Source: UBA8231 sp964512165 (GTDB lineage: Bacteria; Latescibacterota; UBA2968; UBA8231). From it: a stretch of DNA of 44,328 bases. The DNA is taken from positions 1 through 44,328 of the forward strand of contig CAZEHQ010000008.1 of assembly GCA_964512165.1 (NCBI GenBank), read 5' to 3'. This document shows, one piece after another, positions 7,791 to 16,676 of the stretch. The notes beneath the pieces were generated by a model. The model made no database searches and was not told the DNA's origin. It worked only from the letters and a program-made list of their open reading frames with translations. Each line of letters starts with the position of its first letter. Within the stretch, counting starts at the first letter, position 1. The position numbers and the translations under genes were made by a program.

Positions 7791-8108
7791 TTGTACGCCG
7801 TTGTCGATATCGCTGGCAAGCAGATTCAGGTGGAGGAGGGGGCAGTAGTCCGCGTCCCCAGGCTGGCCCTGCAAGAGGGCGACAGGCAGGTGCTTTCCCA
7901 GGTCTTGCTCCTCCGCACGGACAGCGGCACGCACGTGGGCAGCCCCCATGTCGACGGGGCATTGGTGGAGGCGACCGTCCTTGGCCACGGGCGGGCCGAA
8001 AAGATCGTGGTCTTCAAGATCAAGCGGCGGAAGAACTATCGCCGCCGCAACGGGCACCGGCAGGACTACACCGAGCTCAAGATCGACGGCATCGTTGCCC
8101 CGAACTGA
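7791..8108 (+). CDS. rplU: 50S ribosomal protein L21
   Basis: Large-subunit ribosomal protein binding 23S rRNA. The 105 residues start MYAVVDIAGKQIQVEEG and contain the family signature KIVVFKIKRRKNYRRRNGHRQ close to the C-terminus. The start is TTG with a consensus AGGAGG. Its stop is 12 bases from rpmA, the usual L21-L27 pair. The GTPase gene obg, which often follows, is absent here. Confidence 0.97.
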   Translation: MYAVVDIAGKQIQVEEGAVVRVPRLALQEGDRQVLSQVLLLRTDSGTHVGSPHVDGALVEATVLGHGRAEKIVVFKIKRRKNYRRRNGHRQDYTELKIDGIVAPN

Positions 8109-8120
8109 CGGAATCCCGGC

Positions 8121-8381
8121 ATGGCACACAAGAAAGGCGTTGGCAGTTCCAGGAACGGTCGTGACAGCAACTCCAAGCGTCTGGGAGTCAAGAGGGCTGG
8201 CGGCCAGGCTGTCCAGGCTGGGACCATCATCATCCGCCAGCGGGGCACTCGAATTCACCCTGGTCAGAATGTCCGCAAGGGGGGCGACGATACCCTCTTC
8301 GCCTGTGTCGACGGCCGGGTCGTCTTCGAATCGGCCGGCCGCCGCCGCAAGCGAGTCCGCGTCGAGCCCGTCACTGCCTGA
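8121..8381 (+). CDS. rpmA: 50S ribosomal protein L27
   Basis: Ribosomal protein whose N-terminus reaches the peptidyl-transferase centre. The sequence begins MAHKKGVGSSRNGRDSNSKR, the standard L27 start without the cleavable extension found in Firmicutes, and includes GQAVQAGTIIIRQRGT. The 86-residue length is normal. It is followed by 142 bases without a gene, in which I see neither a convincing terminator nor a promoter, before frdA. Confidence 0.97.
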   Translation: MAHKKGVGSSRNGRDSNSKRLGVKRAGGQAVQAGTIIIRQRGTRIHPGQNVRKGGDDTLFACVDGRVVFESAGRRRKRVRVEPVTA

Positions 8382-8523
8382 TCCAGACCGTGCTGCACGG
8401 CCACCGGGTCGCCATTTTCGTGAACCAGGCCCCTTCGGAGGCGCCTTCGGTCGCCACCGCTTCTGAGGCCGGCCGTGGCGGTTCCGCGGTAGTTCTGCCA
8501 GTTACTCGATCCACAGTCCCGAC

Positions 8524-10242
8524 ATGAACACCCCCTCACTCGACGTCCTCATCATCGGGGGCGGGGCCGCCGGTCTGCGCGCCGCCATCGCCGCCGTCGA
8601 GGCCGACCCTGACATCCACGTCGGCCTGGTGTCCAAGGTCTACCCCATGCGCTCCCACACGGTCTCCGCCGAAGGCGGGTCGGCCGCCGTGGTCCGTGAC
8701 GACGACAGTCTCGACTCCCATGCCTACGACACGATCAAGGGATCGGATTTCCTCGCCGATCAGGAGGTGGTCGAGGCTTTCGTCAAAGAGGCTCCCGGGG
8801 AGTTGATCCAGCTTGAGCATTGGGGGTGTCCGTGGAGCCGTGACCCGGACGGCCGAGTCAGCGTGCGCGCTTTCGGCGGCATGAGCACGAAGCGCACCCT
8901 TTACGCCGCCGACAAGACCGGCTTCCACATGCTGCACGCGTTGTTCCAGACATCGCTGAAGCACAGCCGGATCCACCGCTACGACGAGTGGCACGTCACC
9001 TCTCTGCTCGTCGACGATGGCAGGGTGTGCGGCGTCGGCGCCCTGAGCCTTCACCAAGGAGGCCTGCACGCCCTTCCCGCCCGATCCGTCATCCTGTGCA
9101 CGGGCGGCGGGGGCCGGGTCTTCCCCTTCACGACGAATGCCGCCATCAAGACCGGCGACGGTATGTCCATGGCCTATCGGGCCGGTTGCCCCCTCAAGGA
9201 CATGGAGTTCGTTCAGTATCATCCGACGGGGTTGCCGGTCACCGGAATCCTGATGACGGAGGCCTCGCGGGGTGAGGGGGGGTATCTCGTCAACAGCGAG
9301 GGGGACCGGTATCTGAGCGAGTACGTGCCCGGCAAGATGGAGCTCGGGCCCCGCGACATCCTTTCCCGCGCCTTCGTCCACGAGATGCGGGCGGGACGGG
9401 CCTTCGAGGGTGAGCACGGGCAGTACGTGCATCTGGATCTACGGCACCTTGGTGAGAAGGCCATCGACGAGAAATTGCCGTTCGTGCGCGAGCTTACCCG
9501 CAACTATGTGGGCATCGACCCCGTCCACGAACCGATTCCGGTGCGCCCGGTCGTCCACTACATGATGGGGGGCGTCCACACCGACATCGACGGCGCCACC
9601 CCCATGGCCGGCCTCTACGCCGCCGGTGAGACGGCCTGCGTGAGCCTGAACGGCGCCAATCGCCTGGGCTCCAACTCCCTGACCGAGTGTTTGGTCTTCG
9701 GTGCCCGCGCGGGGAGGGCCGCCGGGCGTTTTGCCAGCGAACAGAACAGCCCCCGTTCGAGGGTGCTGGAGGCCTTGGTCCGCGATGAGGAGGAACGCAT
9801 CCGGTCCACCTTGCTGGGCGAGGACGAGGGCCGCACCGAAAAGGTGAGCCAGATACGCACCGACCTGCAAGGGACGATGGAGTCGGGCGCCGGCATCTAC
9901 CGCACGGCCGAGGAGCTGACCATCGCCTGCGAGCAGATCCGCGCCCTCAAGGAGCGTTACCAGCGGGTGCGCGTCGACGATCACTCCCTGGTCTTCAACA
10001 CCCAGCTGACCACGGCCCTCGAACTCGGGTGCATGCTCGACGTGGCGGAGTCCCTCGCCCACTCCGCCCTGCTGCGGGAAGAGTCCCGGGGCTCCCACGC
10101 CCGCTCCGATCACGAGTCCCGGGACGACGGCCGCTTCCTCTCCCACTCCCTGGCCATTCGCGACCCGGGAGGCGGGGACCCGAGGATCGAGTACCTCCCG
10201 GCCACGATCACGCGCTGGCAGCCCGAGGAACGGAAGTACTGA
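8524..10242 (+). CDS. frdA: Fumarate reductase/succinate dehydrogenase flavoprotein subunit
   Basis: Catalytic FAD subunit interconverting fumarate and succinate on the cytoplasmic face. A Rossmann FAD motif (DVLIIGGGAAGLRAAI) is followed by RSHTVSAEGGSAAV. H45 in this stretch is the expected covalent FAD attachment site. Substrate-site motifs HPTGLPVTGILMTE and RGEGGYLVN are present, then GANRLGSNSLTE. From memory of the Escherichia coli proteins the sequence is much closer to FrdA than to SdhA (GCPWSR, DKTGFHMLH, FQTSLK, MELGPRD, LDLRHLGEK). The 572-residue length is right. The stop overlaps the frdB start by one base (TGATG). Direction in vivo cannot be decided from sequence. Confidence 0.93.
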   Translation: MNTPSLDVLIIGGGAAGLRAAIAAVEADPDIHVGLVSKVYPMRSHTVSAEGGSAAVVRDDDSLDSHAYDTIKGSDFLADQEVVEAFVKEAPGELIQLEHWGCPWSRDPDGRVSVRAFGGMSTKRTLYAADKTGFHMLHALFQTSLKHSRIHRYDEWHVTSLLVDDGRVCGVGALSLHQGGLHALPARSVILCTGGGGRVFPFTTNAAIKTGDGMSMAYRAGCPLKDMEFVQYHPTGLPVTGILMTEASRGEGGYLVNSEGDRYLSEYVPGKMELGPRDILSRAFVHEMRAGRAFEGEHGQYVHLDLRHLGEKAIDEKLPFVRELTRNYVGIDPVHEPIPVRPVVHYMMGGVHTDIDGATPMAGLYAAGETACVSLNGANRLGSNSLTECLVFGARAGRAAGRFASEQNSPRSRVLEALVRDEEERIRSTLLGEDEGRTEKVSQIRTDLQGTMESGAGIYRTAEELTIACEQIRALKERYQRVRVDDHSLVFNTQLTTALELGCMLDVAESLAHSALLREESRGSHARSDHESRDDGRFLSHSLAIRDPGGGDPRIEYLPATITRWQPEERKY

Positions 10243-10988
10243 TGAGCGACGCCAAGATCACCCTCTCCGTCACGCGCTACAACCCCGAGGCCGACGAGAA
10301 GCCCTCGACACAGGACTACCAGATCCCCTACCGGGAAGACTGGGTTCTCCTCGATGCCCTCAACCACATCAAGGACGAGGTCGACGAGTCCCTGTCCTAC
10401 CGCTGGTCGTGCCGCATGGGCGTGTGTGGCAGTTGCGGAATGATGGTCAACGGAGAACCCAAGCTCACATGTGCCACCTTCCTGCGCGACTACTATCCCG
10501 ACCCGGTCCGCGTGGAGCCCCTGGCCAATTTCGGAATCATCCGCGATCTGGTGATCGACATGGACGACTTCATGGACAAGCTGAAGGCCGTCAAGCCATG
10601 GATCGTGCGCGAGGAAGAGAAACCGCTCAGCGACGGCGAGTACCTGCAGTCGCCGGCGGAACTCAAGGAGTTCAAGCAGTTCAGCATGTGCATCAACTGC
10701 ATGCTTTGCTATTCGGCCTGCCCGGTCTATGGACGGGAGCAGGAGTTCATCGGCCCGGCAGCGTTGGCCCTGGGCCATCGCTACAACCTCGACAGCCGCG
10801 ACCAGGGCAACGACGAGCGCGCCGAGGTCGTTGCCTCGAGCCAGGGTATCTGGGAGTGCACCTTCGTCGGCGAGTGCTCGGAGGTCTGCCCGAAGGATGT
10901 CGATCCGGCGGCGGCGATTCAGCGTACGAAGGTGGCCGCTACCCAGCAGTGGTTCAAGTCGATCCTCATGCCCTTTGGAGGTAAGTGA
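10242..10988 (+). CDS. frdB: Fumarate reductase iron-sulfur subunit
   Basis: Carries electrons between the flavin and the membrane quinone site. The [2Fe-2S] ligands are C57, C62, C65 and C77 (CRMGVCGSCG). The [4Fe-4S] set is C150, C153, C156 and C160 (CINCMLCYSACP). The [3Fe-4S] cysteines include C206, C212 and C216 (CTFVGECSEVCP). The length is 248 residues. The sequence DVDPAAAIQ after the last cluster matches the E. coli-type FrdB. The start ATG overlaps the frdA stop and the frame is open further upstream only as overlap. All cluster ligands are intact. Confidence 0.95.
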   Translation: MSDAKITLSVTRYNPEADEKPSTQDYQIPYREDWVLLDALNHIKDEVDESLSYRWSCRMGVCGSCGMMVNGEPKLTCATFLRDYYPDPVRVEPLANFGIIRDLVIDMDDFMDKLKAVKPWIVREEEKPLSDGEYLQSPAELKEFKQFSMCINCMLCYSACPVYGREQEFIGPAALALGHRYNLDSRDQGNDERAEVVASSQGIWECTFVGECSEVCPKDVDPAAAIQRTKVAATQQWFKSILMPFGGK

Positions 10989-10998
10989 AGGAGAGGAC

Positions 10999-11409
10999 AT
11001 GAGCCATCCCGATCCGAGCACCTCGTCCAAGGTCTATCGGCCCGAGATGTCGGCCACATGGTCGCTAAAGTCGAGGAGCTACTTCCTGTTCATGATGCGC
11101 GAGTTGTCGAGCGTCTTCATCGCTCTCTTCGTGCTGGTCTATCTCTACGAGCTCTTCCAGTTGTCCAGAGGGCCGGAGGCCTACGGGAACCTGCGGGAGT
11201 CGCTGAGCCGCCCGGCCGCCGTGGCGCTCTATGGCGTCGCCTTTCTCTTTGCCGTCTACCACACGGTGACCTGGTTCCAGGCCGCTTCCAGAATCCAGGT
11301 CGTACGACTGGGCGGCAGGACCATGCCGGGGTGGATGATGCTGGCGGGCGCCCTCGGCGCCTGGGTCGTGATCTCCTCGGCCGTGGCGGCGTACTTCCTC
11401 GGAGCGTGA
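10999..11409 (+). CDS. frdC: Fumarate reductase membrane anchor subunit C
   Basis: Hydrophobic anchor holding FrdAB at the membrane and helping form the quinol site. The 136 residues include three transmembrane segments and the FrdC-like features YRPEMSATWWSLK-type N-terminus (here YRPEMSATWSLKSRSYFLF), VYHTVTWFQA and RTMPGWM. GGAGAGG lies just ahead of the ATG at 10999. It belongs to the haem-less type with two anchor proteins, together with frdD. Confidence 0.9.
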   Translation: MSHPDPSTSSKVYRPEMSATWSLKSRSYFLFMMRELSSVFIALFVLVYLYELFQLSRGPEAYGNLRESLSRPAAVALYGVAFLFAVYHTVTWFQAASRIQVVRLGGRTMPGWMMLAGALGAWVVISSAVAAYFLGA

Positions 11410-11419
11410 CCGGTTCGGC

Positions 11420-11779
11420 GTGAACTACAGGAAAGACACCAAGGAGCCCTTCTGGTGGGGGATGTTCTCGGCCGGCGGCGTCGTTGCCGCCCTGCTGGTG
11501 CCGATCCATATCCTGCTGGACGGCCTGGCGGTCCCCATGGCCTGGATCGACCCCGGGGACGTTGCTCACGGGCGCATGCAGGCCCTGGTCGATTCTCCCC
11601 TGGTGAGGGTTTACCTGTTCGTCCTGCTGGCCATGCCCCTGTTTCATGCCGCTCACCGTATCCGCTTCACCCTGTACGAGCTAGGGATCCGCGCCCACAT
11701 GCCGGTGGCCGTGCTTTGCTACGGGGTGGCGCTGGCAGGCACCGCCGTCTCGGCCTGGCTGCTGTTGGTCTTGCTGTGA
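11420..11779 (+). CDS. frdD: Fumarate reductase membrane anchor subunit D
   Basis: Second membrane anchor of the E. coli-type quinol:fumarate reductase. It has 119 residues with three predicted membrane helices. The N-terminus KEPFWWGMFSAGGVVAALLVPIHILL mirrors FrdD, as does the central HRIRFTLYELGIR. The start is GTG at 11420, ten bases after frdC. The stretch 11780-11899 downstream holds no gene; a TTGACC occurs there without a matching -10 element. Confidence 0.88.
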   Translation: MNYRKDTKEPFWWGMFSAGGVVAALLVPIHILLDGLAVPMAWIDPGDVAHGRMQALVDSPLVRVYLFVLLAMPLFHAAHRIRFTLYELGIRAHMPVAVLCYGVALAGTAVSAWLLLVLL

Positions 11780-11899
11780 GGCGCCCTCTGTCGGAGGGTA
11801 CGGCCTCATCCCGAAGATCCTGAGCAACCCGGAGCTGGGCGAGGCTCGCCGCCTTCTTGACCCCGGCGAGGCAACGTCTCTCCGAGAGAGTGCGGGACC

Positions 11900-13054
11900 A
11901 TGAAGATCCACGAATTCCAGGCCAAGGAGTTGCTGCGGCGACACGGTGTGCCCGTGCCTGATGGCGGCGTGGCCCACAGTCCGGACGAGGCCGAAGCCGT
12001 GGCCCGGGAGTTGGGCGGGCACGTCGTCGTGAAGGCCCAGATCCACGCCGGGGGGAGGGGAAAGGGCGGCGGAATCAAGCTCGCCGAATCGGCCGCAGAT
12101 GCACGGAGGGCCGCCGGGCAGATCCTCGGCATGCAGCTGGTGACCCATCAGACCGGCCCCGAGGGACGGAAGGTGAAGCAGGTCCTGGTGGAAAGGGCCA
12201 GCACCATCGATCAGGAGTTGTACCTCGGCATCACCCTCGACCGGACCCAGGGGCGCGACGTCGTCATGGCCAGCCAGGAGGGCGGCGTGGAGATCGAAGA
12301 GGTGGCAGCCGCAAACCCCGGGGCGATCCTGCGCGAGACCGTGCACCCGGGTCTTGGCCTGTTGCCCTTCCAGGCGAACCGGCTGGCATTCGGCCTCGGT
12401 TTCGGGGGCGCCCTGGCTCGCTCCGTGGCCGGACTGCTGATCAAGCTCTACGAGGCGTACCGTTCGGCCTCATGCTCCATCGCCGAGATCAACCCCCTCG
12501 TCGTCACCGACGGCCGGCCGTTGGCCCTCGACGCGAAGATCAACTTCGACGACAACGCGGTGCTGTGGCGCAAGGACCATGCCGAGCTGCGGGACCTGGA
12601 CGAGGAAGACCCTCTGGAGGTCGAAGCCTCCAAACACGGCCTCAGCTACATCCGGCTCGACGGGGACATTGGCTGCATGGTGAACGGCGCGGGCCTGGCC
12701 ATGGCGACGATGGACATCATCAAGCTCGCCGGTGGAGAGCCCGCCAACTTCCTTGACATCGGGGGCGGAGCCAGCGCCGAGACGGTGGAGAGCGGGTTCC
12801 GCATCCTGCTGGCCGATACGAAGGTCAAGGCGATACTCATCAACATCTTCGGCGGCATCGTGCGTTGCGACCGCGTCGCCCAAGGGGTGATCCAGGCCCA
12901 GGAAAACGTCGCCGTGCAGGTTCCGGTGGTCGTACGTCTGGCCGGGACGAACGCCGAGGTGGCCGCGGAAATGCTCAACGACTCGGACCTCGACTTCACC
13001 GTGGGCACCGGACTCAAGGACGCGGCCGAGAAGGCCGTGGCCCTGCTGCCATGA
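11900..13054 (+). CDS. sucC: Succinyl-CoA synthetase, beta subunit
   Basis: With SucD it interconverts succinyl-CoA and succinate with formation of ATP or GTP. The N-terminal ATP-grasp domain begins MKIHEFQAKELLRRHGVPVP and carries the nucleotide-binding stretch VVKAQIHAGGRGKGGGIKL. The C-terminal ligase-CoA domain has IFGGIVRCDRVAQGVI. The 384 residues equal the usual size. GAGAGAG precedes the ATG. The stop overlaps the sucD start (ATGA). Placement behind frdABCD links it to the C4 part of the TCA cycle, in either direction. Confidence 0.96.
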   Translation: MKIHEFQAKELLRRHGVPVPDGGVAHSPDEAEAVARELGGHVVVKAQIHAGGRGKGGGIKLAESAADARRAAGQILGMQLVTHQTGPEGRKVKQVLVERASTIDQELYLGITLDRTQGRDVVMASQEGGVEIEEVAAANPGAILRETVHPGLGLLPFQANRLAFGLGFGGALARSVAGLLIKLYEAYRSASCSIAEINPLVVTDGRPLALDAKINFDDNAVLWRKDHAELRDLDEEDPLEVEASKHGLSYIRLDGDIGCMVNGAGLAMATMDIIKLAGGEPANFLDIGGGASAETVESGFRILLADTKVKAILINIFGGIVRCDRVAQGVIQAQENVAVQVPVVVRLAGTNAEVAAEMLNDSDLDFTVGTGLKDAAEKAVALLP

Positions 13055-13926
13055 GTGTCCTCGTCGATAGAGCGACCCGGGTCTTCGTCCAGGGGATTAC
13101 CGGGTCCGAAGGGTCCTTCCACACCCGGCAGATGATCGAGTACGGCACCCGCGTCGTGGGCGGATCGACGCCCGGCAAGGGGGGTCAGACCTTCGAGGGC
13201 CTGCCCGTGTTCAACACCGTCGCCCAGGGGGTGGCGGAGACCGGGGCGGACGCCTCCGTCGTCTTCGTGCCCGCCCCCTTCGCCGCCGACGCGATCATGG
13301 AGGCGGCGGACGCCGGGATGGCTACCGTCGCCTGCATCAGCGAGGGCATCCCGGTGGCCGATATGGTGCGCGTGCGCGAATACCTGCGCGACCACCGCGG
13401 GACTCGCCTCATCGGCCCGAACTGCCCGGGCGTGATCACCCCGGGCGAGTGCAAGATCGGGATCATGCCCGGGTCGATCTTTCACGCAGGCGACGTGGGG
13501 GTCATCTCCCGTTCGGGCACGCTCACGTACGAGGCGGTCTGGCAGCTGACGGAGCGGGGTCTGGGCCAGTCGACATGCATAGGGATCGGCGGCGACCCGA
13601 TCATCGGTACCAGCTTCCTGGAGGCCTTCAAGCTGTTCCGCGACGACGAGGGTACCCGGGCCGTGGTCATGATCGGCGAGATTGGGGGCACTGCGGAAGA
13701 GGAAGCGGCGCGCTACGTGCGGAGTCACTTCGAGCGCCCGGTGATCGGCTTCATCGCCGGGCGAACCGCACCTCCCGGCCGCAGGATGGGTCACGCGGGC
13801 GCCATTGTCTCCGGCGGAGAGGGAACCGCCGAGGACAAGATGAAGGCCATGGAGGCGGCCGGGATCCGCGTGTGCCGAAGCCCGGCCGAGATCGGCGAAA
13901 CCGTGCAGGAAGCGCTGGCGGGCTGA
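13051..13926 (+). CDS. sucD: Succinyl-CoA synthetase, alpha subunit
   Basis: Binds CoA and carries the phospho-histidine intermediate. Visible are VGGSTPGKGG, GLPVFNTV, SEGIP, LIGPNCPGVITPGECKIGIM and SRSGTLTYEA. The active-site histidine lies in RMGHAGAIVSGG near the C-terminus. The 291-residue length is normal and the sequence is very close to the proteobacterial type. It overlaps sucC by four bases. It ends only nine bases from the convergent cytochrome gene, with no obvious terminator hairpin between them. Confidence 0.97.
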   Translation: MSVLVDRATRVFVQGITGSEGSFHTRQMIEYGTRVVGGSTPGKGGQTFEGLPVFNTVAQGVAETGADASVVFVPAPFAADAIMEAADAGMATVACISEGIPVADMVRVREYLRDHRGTRLIGPNCPGVITPGECKIGIMPGSIFHAGDVGVISRSGTLTYEAVWQLTERGLGQSTCIGIGGDPIIGTSFLEAFKLFRDDEGTRAVVMIGEIGGTAEEEAARYVRSHFERPVIGFIAGRTAPPGRRMGHAGAIVSGGEGTAEDKMKAMEAAGIRVCRSPAEIGETVQEALAG

Positions 13927-13935
13927 CCCCGGCCC

Positions 13936-14445
13936 TCAGCCTTTGCCCGGCTGCGCCAGGAAGTGCACGCTGCCGGCGTGGCAGGTGGCGCAGTTCAAGT
14001 GACCGCTCCCGGGAAGATCGACCCGGCCTTCAACCGTCCGGCCCCGCTCTCCTCCCACGGTTTCTTCCACCATCGTGATGTAGATCCCGGCATCCTCGCC
14101 CCGGGGCTCGTAGCGGGCGCTGATTCTCAGCGTCTCGTCCTCTTCCTTCATCACCAGCTCTCCACCGCCTCGCGCCACCAGGCTGTCGACAAAGGCGAGC
14201 TTCATGATTCGGGCGACCTCCTTGTGCTCCGTCTCGGCCTCGTAGTCGACCCGTCCCTCCGACTTGACGTGGCAGTACAGACAGCTCTTTACGCCCAGAG
14301 CGCGCACCACCTGTTTCATCGCTTTCACCGTGCTCGCGTGGTCAGGGCCCCAGATGGTTGCGCCATCCTCTTCTGCCGCGGTCGGCAAGGCAACGACGGA
14401 GCAGACCAGCAGGCCGGCCAGCCCCCACTTCACTCCAATACGCAT
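13936..14445 (-). CDS. Periplasmic diheme cytochrome c
   Basis: Exported electron carrier with two c-type haem sites, CLYCH at residues 55-59 and CATCH at 152-156. An N-terminal signal sequence (MRIGVKWGLAGLLVCSVVALPTAA) precedes the first site. The spacing and the context ALGVKSCLYCHV...EVARIMK recall the single-domain relatives of the photosynthetic reaction-centre cytochrome family often found in non-phototrophs; this is inference. I chose the ATG at 14445 because GGGGAG lies seven bases upstream and it starts the signal peptide; a frame start 24 bases earlier (14469) also exists. The ccm genes on the same strand could mature it. Confidence 0.85.
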   Translation of the reverse strand: MRIGVKWGLAGLLVCSVVALPTAAEEDGATIWGPDHASTVKAMKQVVRALGVKSCLYCHVKSEGRVDYEAETEHKEVARIMKLAFVDSLVARGGGELVMKEEDETLRISARYEPRGEDAGIYITMVEETVGGERGRTVEGRVDLPGSGHLNCATCHAGSVHFLAQPGKG

Positions 14446-14520
14446 CGTCAGCTCCCCGGGGTTCGTCATGCTCCTCGACCAAGGTAGGCCCGGCTGATTC
14501 CTCTCGCCAAAGACGGGTGA

Positions 14521-15492
14521 TCACCCTTCGGGCGCCGCCCCGGACGGCATGTCCCGGCCACGGGCCCGGAGGTAGCCGCGGGTCCGGCCCGCCCAGCACA
14601 GGTAGTCGTACAGAATGGACGGCCAGGGCGCCTTCCCCAGGCGTTCGGCCGGCCAGCGGACACCGTGGTACAGGGGTCCCCAGAGGGCCATGCGCGGCAG
14701 CCACCTTCGTGGGTCGAGCCTGCCCCGGCTCAGGAAACCGAGCCGCAGGACCGAAGCCAGGTCGGGGTGGGTGTCGACGATCCGGGGCAGGGATCTGCGC
14801 CCGTAGGTCTCCATGGCCCGGCATGTGCCGGCAAGCGGTCTCCAACTGTGATGGAAGGTTCGGGCCCCTGGTAGCGAGTGGACGGGCACTCCGTGCAGGT
14901 GGAGGCGATATCCAAGCTCCAGGTCTTCGCCGCCATAGGCGGACAATCCCTCATCGAAGCCTCCGAGCTCATGCAGGATCGCCAGTGGCACGGAGGAGTT
15001 GCCGGTGACGAAGCAATTGAAGGGCACGGGCCCCGGCTCGAACCGGGCCACTCCGCGGCTGGCGAAATAGCGGGTGAGGGCTGTGTCCGGAATCTCGGGC
15101 CCCCAGCGGATTTCGCCGACGGCGGCGCATCCGGGGCGCTGTCGGTGGAAGGCATCGTGAGCAGACAGGAATCCGGGGCGGACGGTCATGTCTCCATCGA
15201 GGAAGACGACCACCTCCCCGCGTGCCGACTCGATTCCGGCGTTGCGAGCCGCTGCCCGGCCGCGATTGCCTTCGAAGTGAATGGACCGCACCGGCAGAGG
15301 GTTGGCGAGCTCGGGAAGCGGGGAGGGGTCGAAACCCGGAGAGCCATCGTCGACCACGACGATCTCCGTCATGCCGGCCGCTACATCCTGGGCGGCAAGG
15401 GAGCGCAAGGCGGCGGCCAGCAACTCCGGCGCCCGATATGTGGGCAGGACCACGGAGAGCCGGGGACCGGCGACGGGCTCCGGGGGGGTCAC
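14521..15492 (-). CDS. Glycosyltransferase family 2
   Basis: GT-A-fold glycosyltransferase, probably acting on a cell-surface polysaccharide or glycolipid. It begins with LSVVLPTYRAPELLAAALRS and has EIVVVDDGSPG and ARNAGIESARGEVVVFLDGD, where DGD is the metal/nucleotide-sugar site. GGFDEGLSAYGGEDLELGYR supplies the acidic catalytic region. No clear membrane helix is seen in the 323 residues. The start overlaps the stop of the upstream glycosyltransferase by four bases, so the two probably act together. Donor and acceptor are unknown. Confidence 0.87.
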   Translation of the reverse strand: MTPPEPVAGPRLSVVLPTYRAPELLAAALRSLAAQDVAAGMTEIVVVDDGSPGFDPSPLPELANPLPVRSIHFEGNRGRAAARNAGIESARGEVVVFLDGDMTVRPGFLSAHDAFHRQRPGCAAVGEIRWGPEIPDTALTRYFASRGVARFEPGPVPFNCFVTGNSSVPLAILHELGGFDEGLSAYGGEDLELGYRLHLHGVPVHSLPGARTFHHSWRPLAGTCRAMETYGRRSLPRIVDTHPDLASVLRLGFLSRGRLDPRRWLPRMALWGPLYHGVRWPAERLGKAPWPSILYDYLCWAGRTRGYLRARGRDMPSGAAPEG

Positions 15493-16610
15493 AGTTGCGC
15501 GTACGCCTCCAGCAATCGGGGGGCCTCTCGCTCCCAGCAGTAGCGCCGGGCGGACCTCGCGGCCGCCTCGCCCAGTTGCCGCCGGCGGGGCTCATCGGTC
15601 AGCAACTCGCGCAGGGCGTCGGCGATGGCGTCCGGCTCTACCGGATCGACGAGGACGCCGGCTCCCGTGTCCTCGATCACGCGGCGGATTTCGGGGGTAT
15701 CCCCGGCGAGAACGGGCAGCCCGGCCATCAGGTACTCGAAGAGCTTGTTGGGCATGGACCAGAGAAAGCTGTTCCCCGCCGGCTTGATCACGCACAGGCC
15801 CAGATCGGCTCCGCAGGTGAGAGCGTGCAACTGGGGAAAGGGTTGGCGCGGCAGGAAGCGCACCCGGTCGTGCAGGCCCAAGGACGCCACCTGGCGGCGC
15901 AGGCCCTCCTCCATGGGACCGCTGCCGAGCAGCACGAGTCGCCCCACCCCCACGCGGCTCATGGCGGTGATCTGTTCGGCCAGCCCGTTGTCGGTGAGAA
16001 ACCCGCCCTGGTACAGGACCAGTGGCTCGCCATCGCCGTCCAGGCCGAGGGCCTGACGGAGGCCGTCGCCGGCGACAGGCTCGCGGAAGGGCGGCAGGTT
16101 GCGGACAAGGACCGGCGGCGGCTCCAGGTCGTAGGTCTGTTGAAGTTTGTCGGCGATGGCTGCGCTGACCGTCAGCACCCGGTCGACGCGCCGGACGAGG
16201 CGGCGTTCCAGCCAGCCCCAGAAACCGCGCACGCCTGCCCGCCGCACCAGGGAGGATTGCTCGACGAACAACTCGTGGGAGTCATACACCAGGCAGGCCC
16301 CACGGCGCCCGGCTGCCCGCGCGGCCGGCCACAAGGCGTCGAGATCGTGGGCGTGGTAGACATCTGCACCCGCCTCCCAGGCGAGTCTCGCCGCCCGGTG
16401 CCAGAAGACCGGGTATGTCCGCCGCAGGGATCTCGAGCGATCCACCGGGACTCGGCGGAACTCGAAGTCGTCCCACACCGCCGGCAGGCGGCCTCCGAAG
16501 TCGGAGGCGACCAGCACGACCTGGTGACCGGCGGTCCTCAACGCGTCGGCCTCGCGGAAGACGCGGAAGTCGAATCGCAGGTCCCCGAAGAGGACCATGC
16601 ACACCCGCAT
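15489..16610 (-). CDS. Glycosyltransferase family 4
   Basis: GT-B-fold glycosyltransferase of 373 residues. The N-terminal domain begins MRVCMVLFGDLRFDFRVFREA and contains VYHAHDLDALW. The C-terminal donor-binding domain has LVLYQGGF, LVLLGSGP and MPNKLFEYLMAGLPVLAGDTPEI, with the conserved glutamate stretch, then GVLVDP. It lies directly ahead of the family 2 enzyme with an ATGA overlap. Similar pairs occur in exopolysaccharide or lipopolysaccharide loci, but no flippase, ligase or sugar-nucleotide gene is nearby, so the product is unknown. Confidence 0.87.
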   Translation of the reverse strand: MRVCMVLFGDLRFDFRVFREADALRTAGHQVVLVASDFGGRLPAVWDDFEFRRVPVDRSRSLRRTYPVFWHRAARLAWEAGADVYHAHDLDALWPAARAAGRRGACLVYDSHELFVEQSSLVRRAGVRGFWGWLERRLVRRVDRVLTVSAAIADKLQQTYDLEPPPVLVRNLPPFREPVAGDGLRQALGLDGDGEPLVLYQGGFLTDNGLAEQITAMSRVGVGRLVLLGSGPMEEGLRRQVASLGLHDRVRFLPRQPFPQLHALTCGADLGLCVIKPAGNSFLWSMPNKLFEYLMAGLPVLAGDTPEIRRVIEDTGAGVLVDPVEPDAIADALRELLTDEPRRRQLGEAAARSARRYCWEREAPRLLEAYAQL

Positions 16611-16676
16611 CAGCCTGGCACTCGGTTGCGTCTTCGAGGCATGGGGAGCCGCGGGGCAGGTTCCGGAAGCGCGCGC

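Noticed and set aside
11854..11883. TTGACC ahead of sucC as a -35 box
   Set aside because: No acceptable -10 hexamer occurs 16-18 bases downstream.
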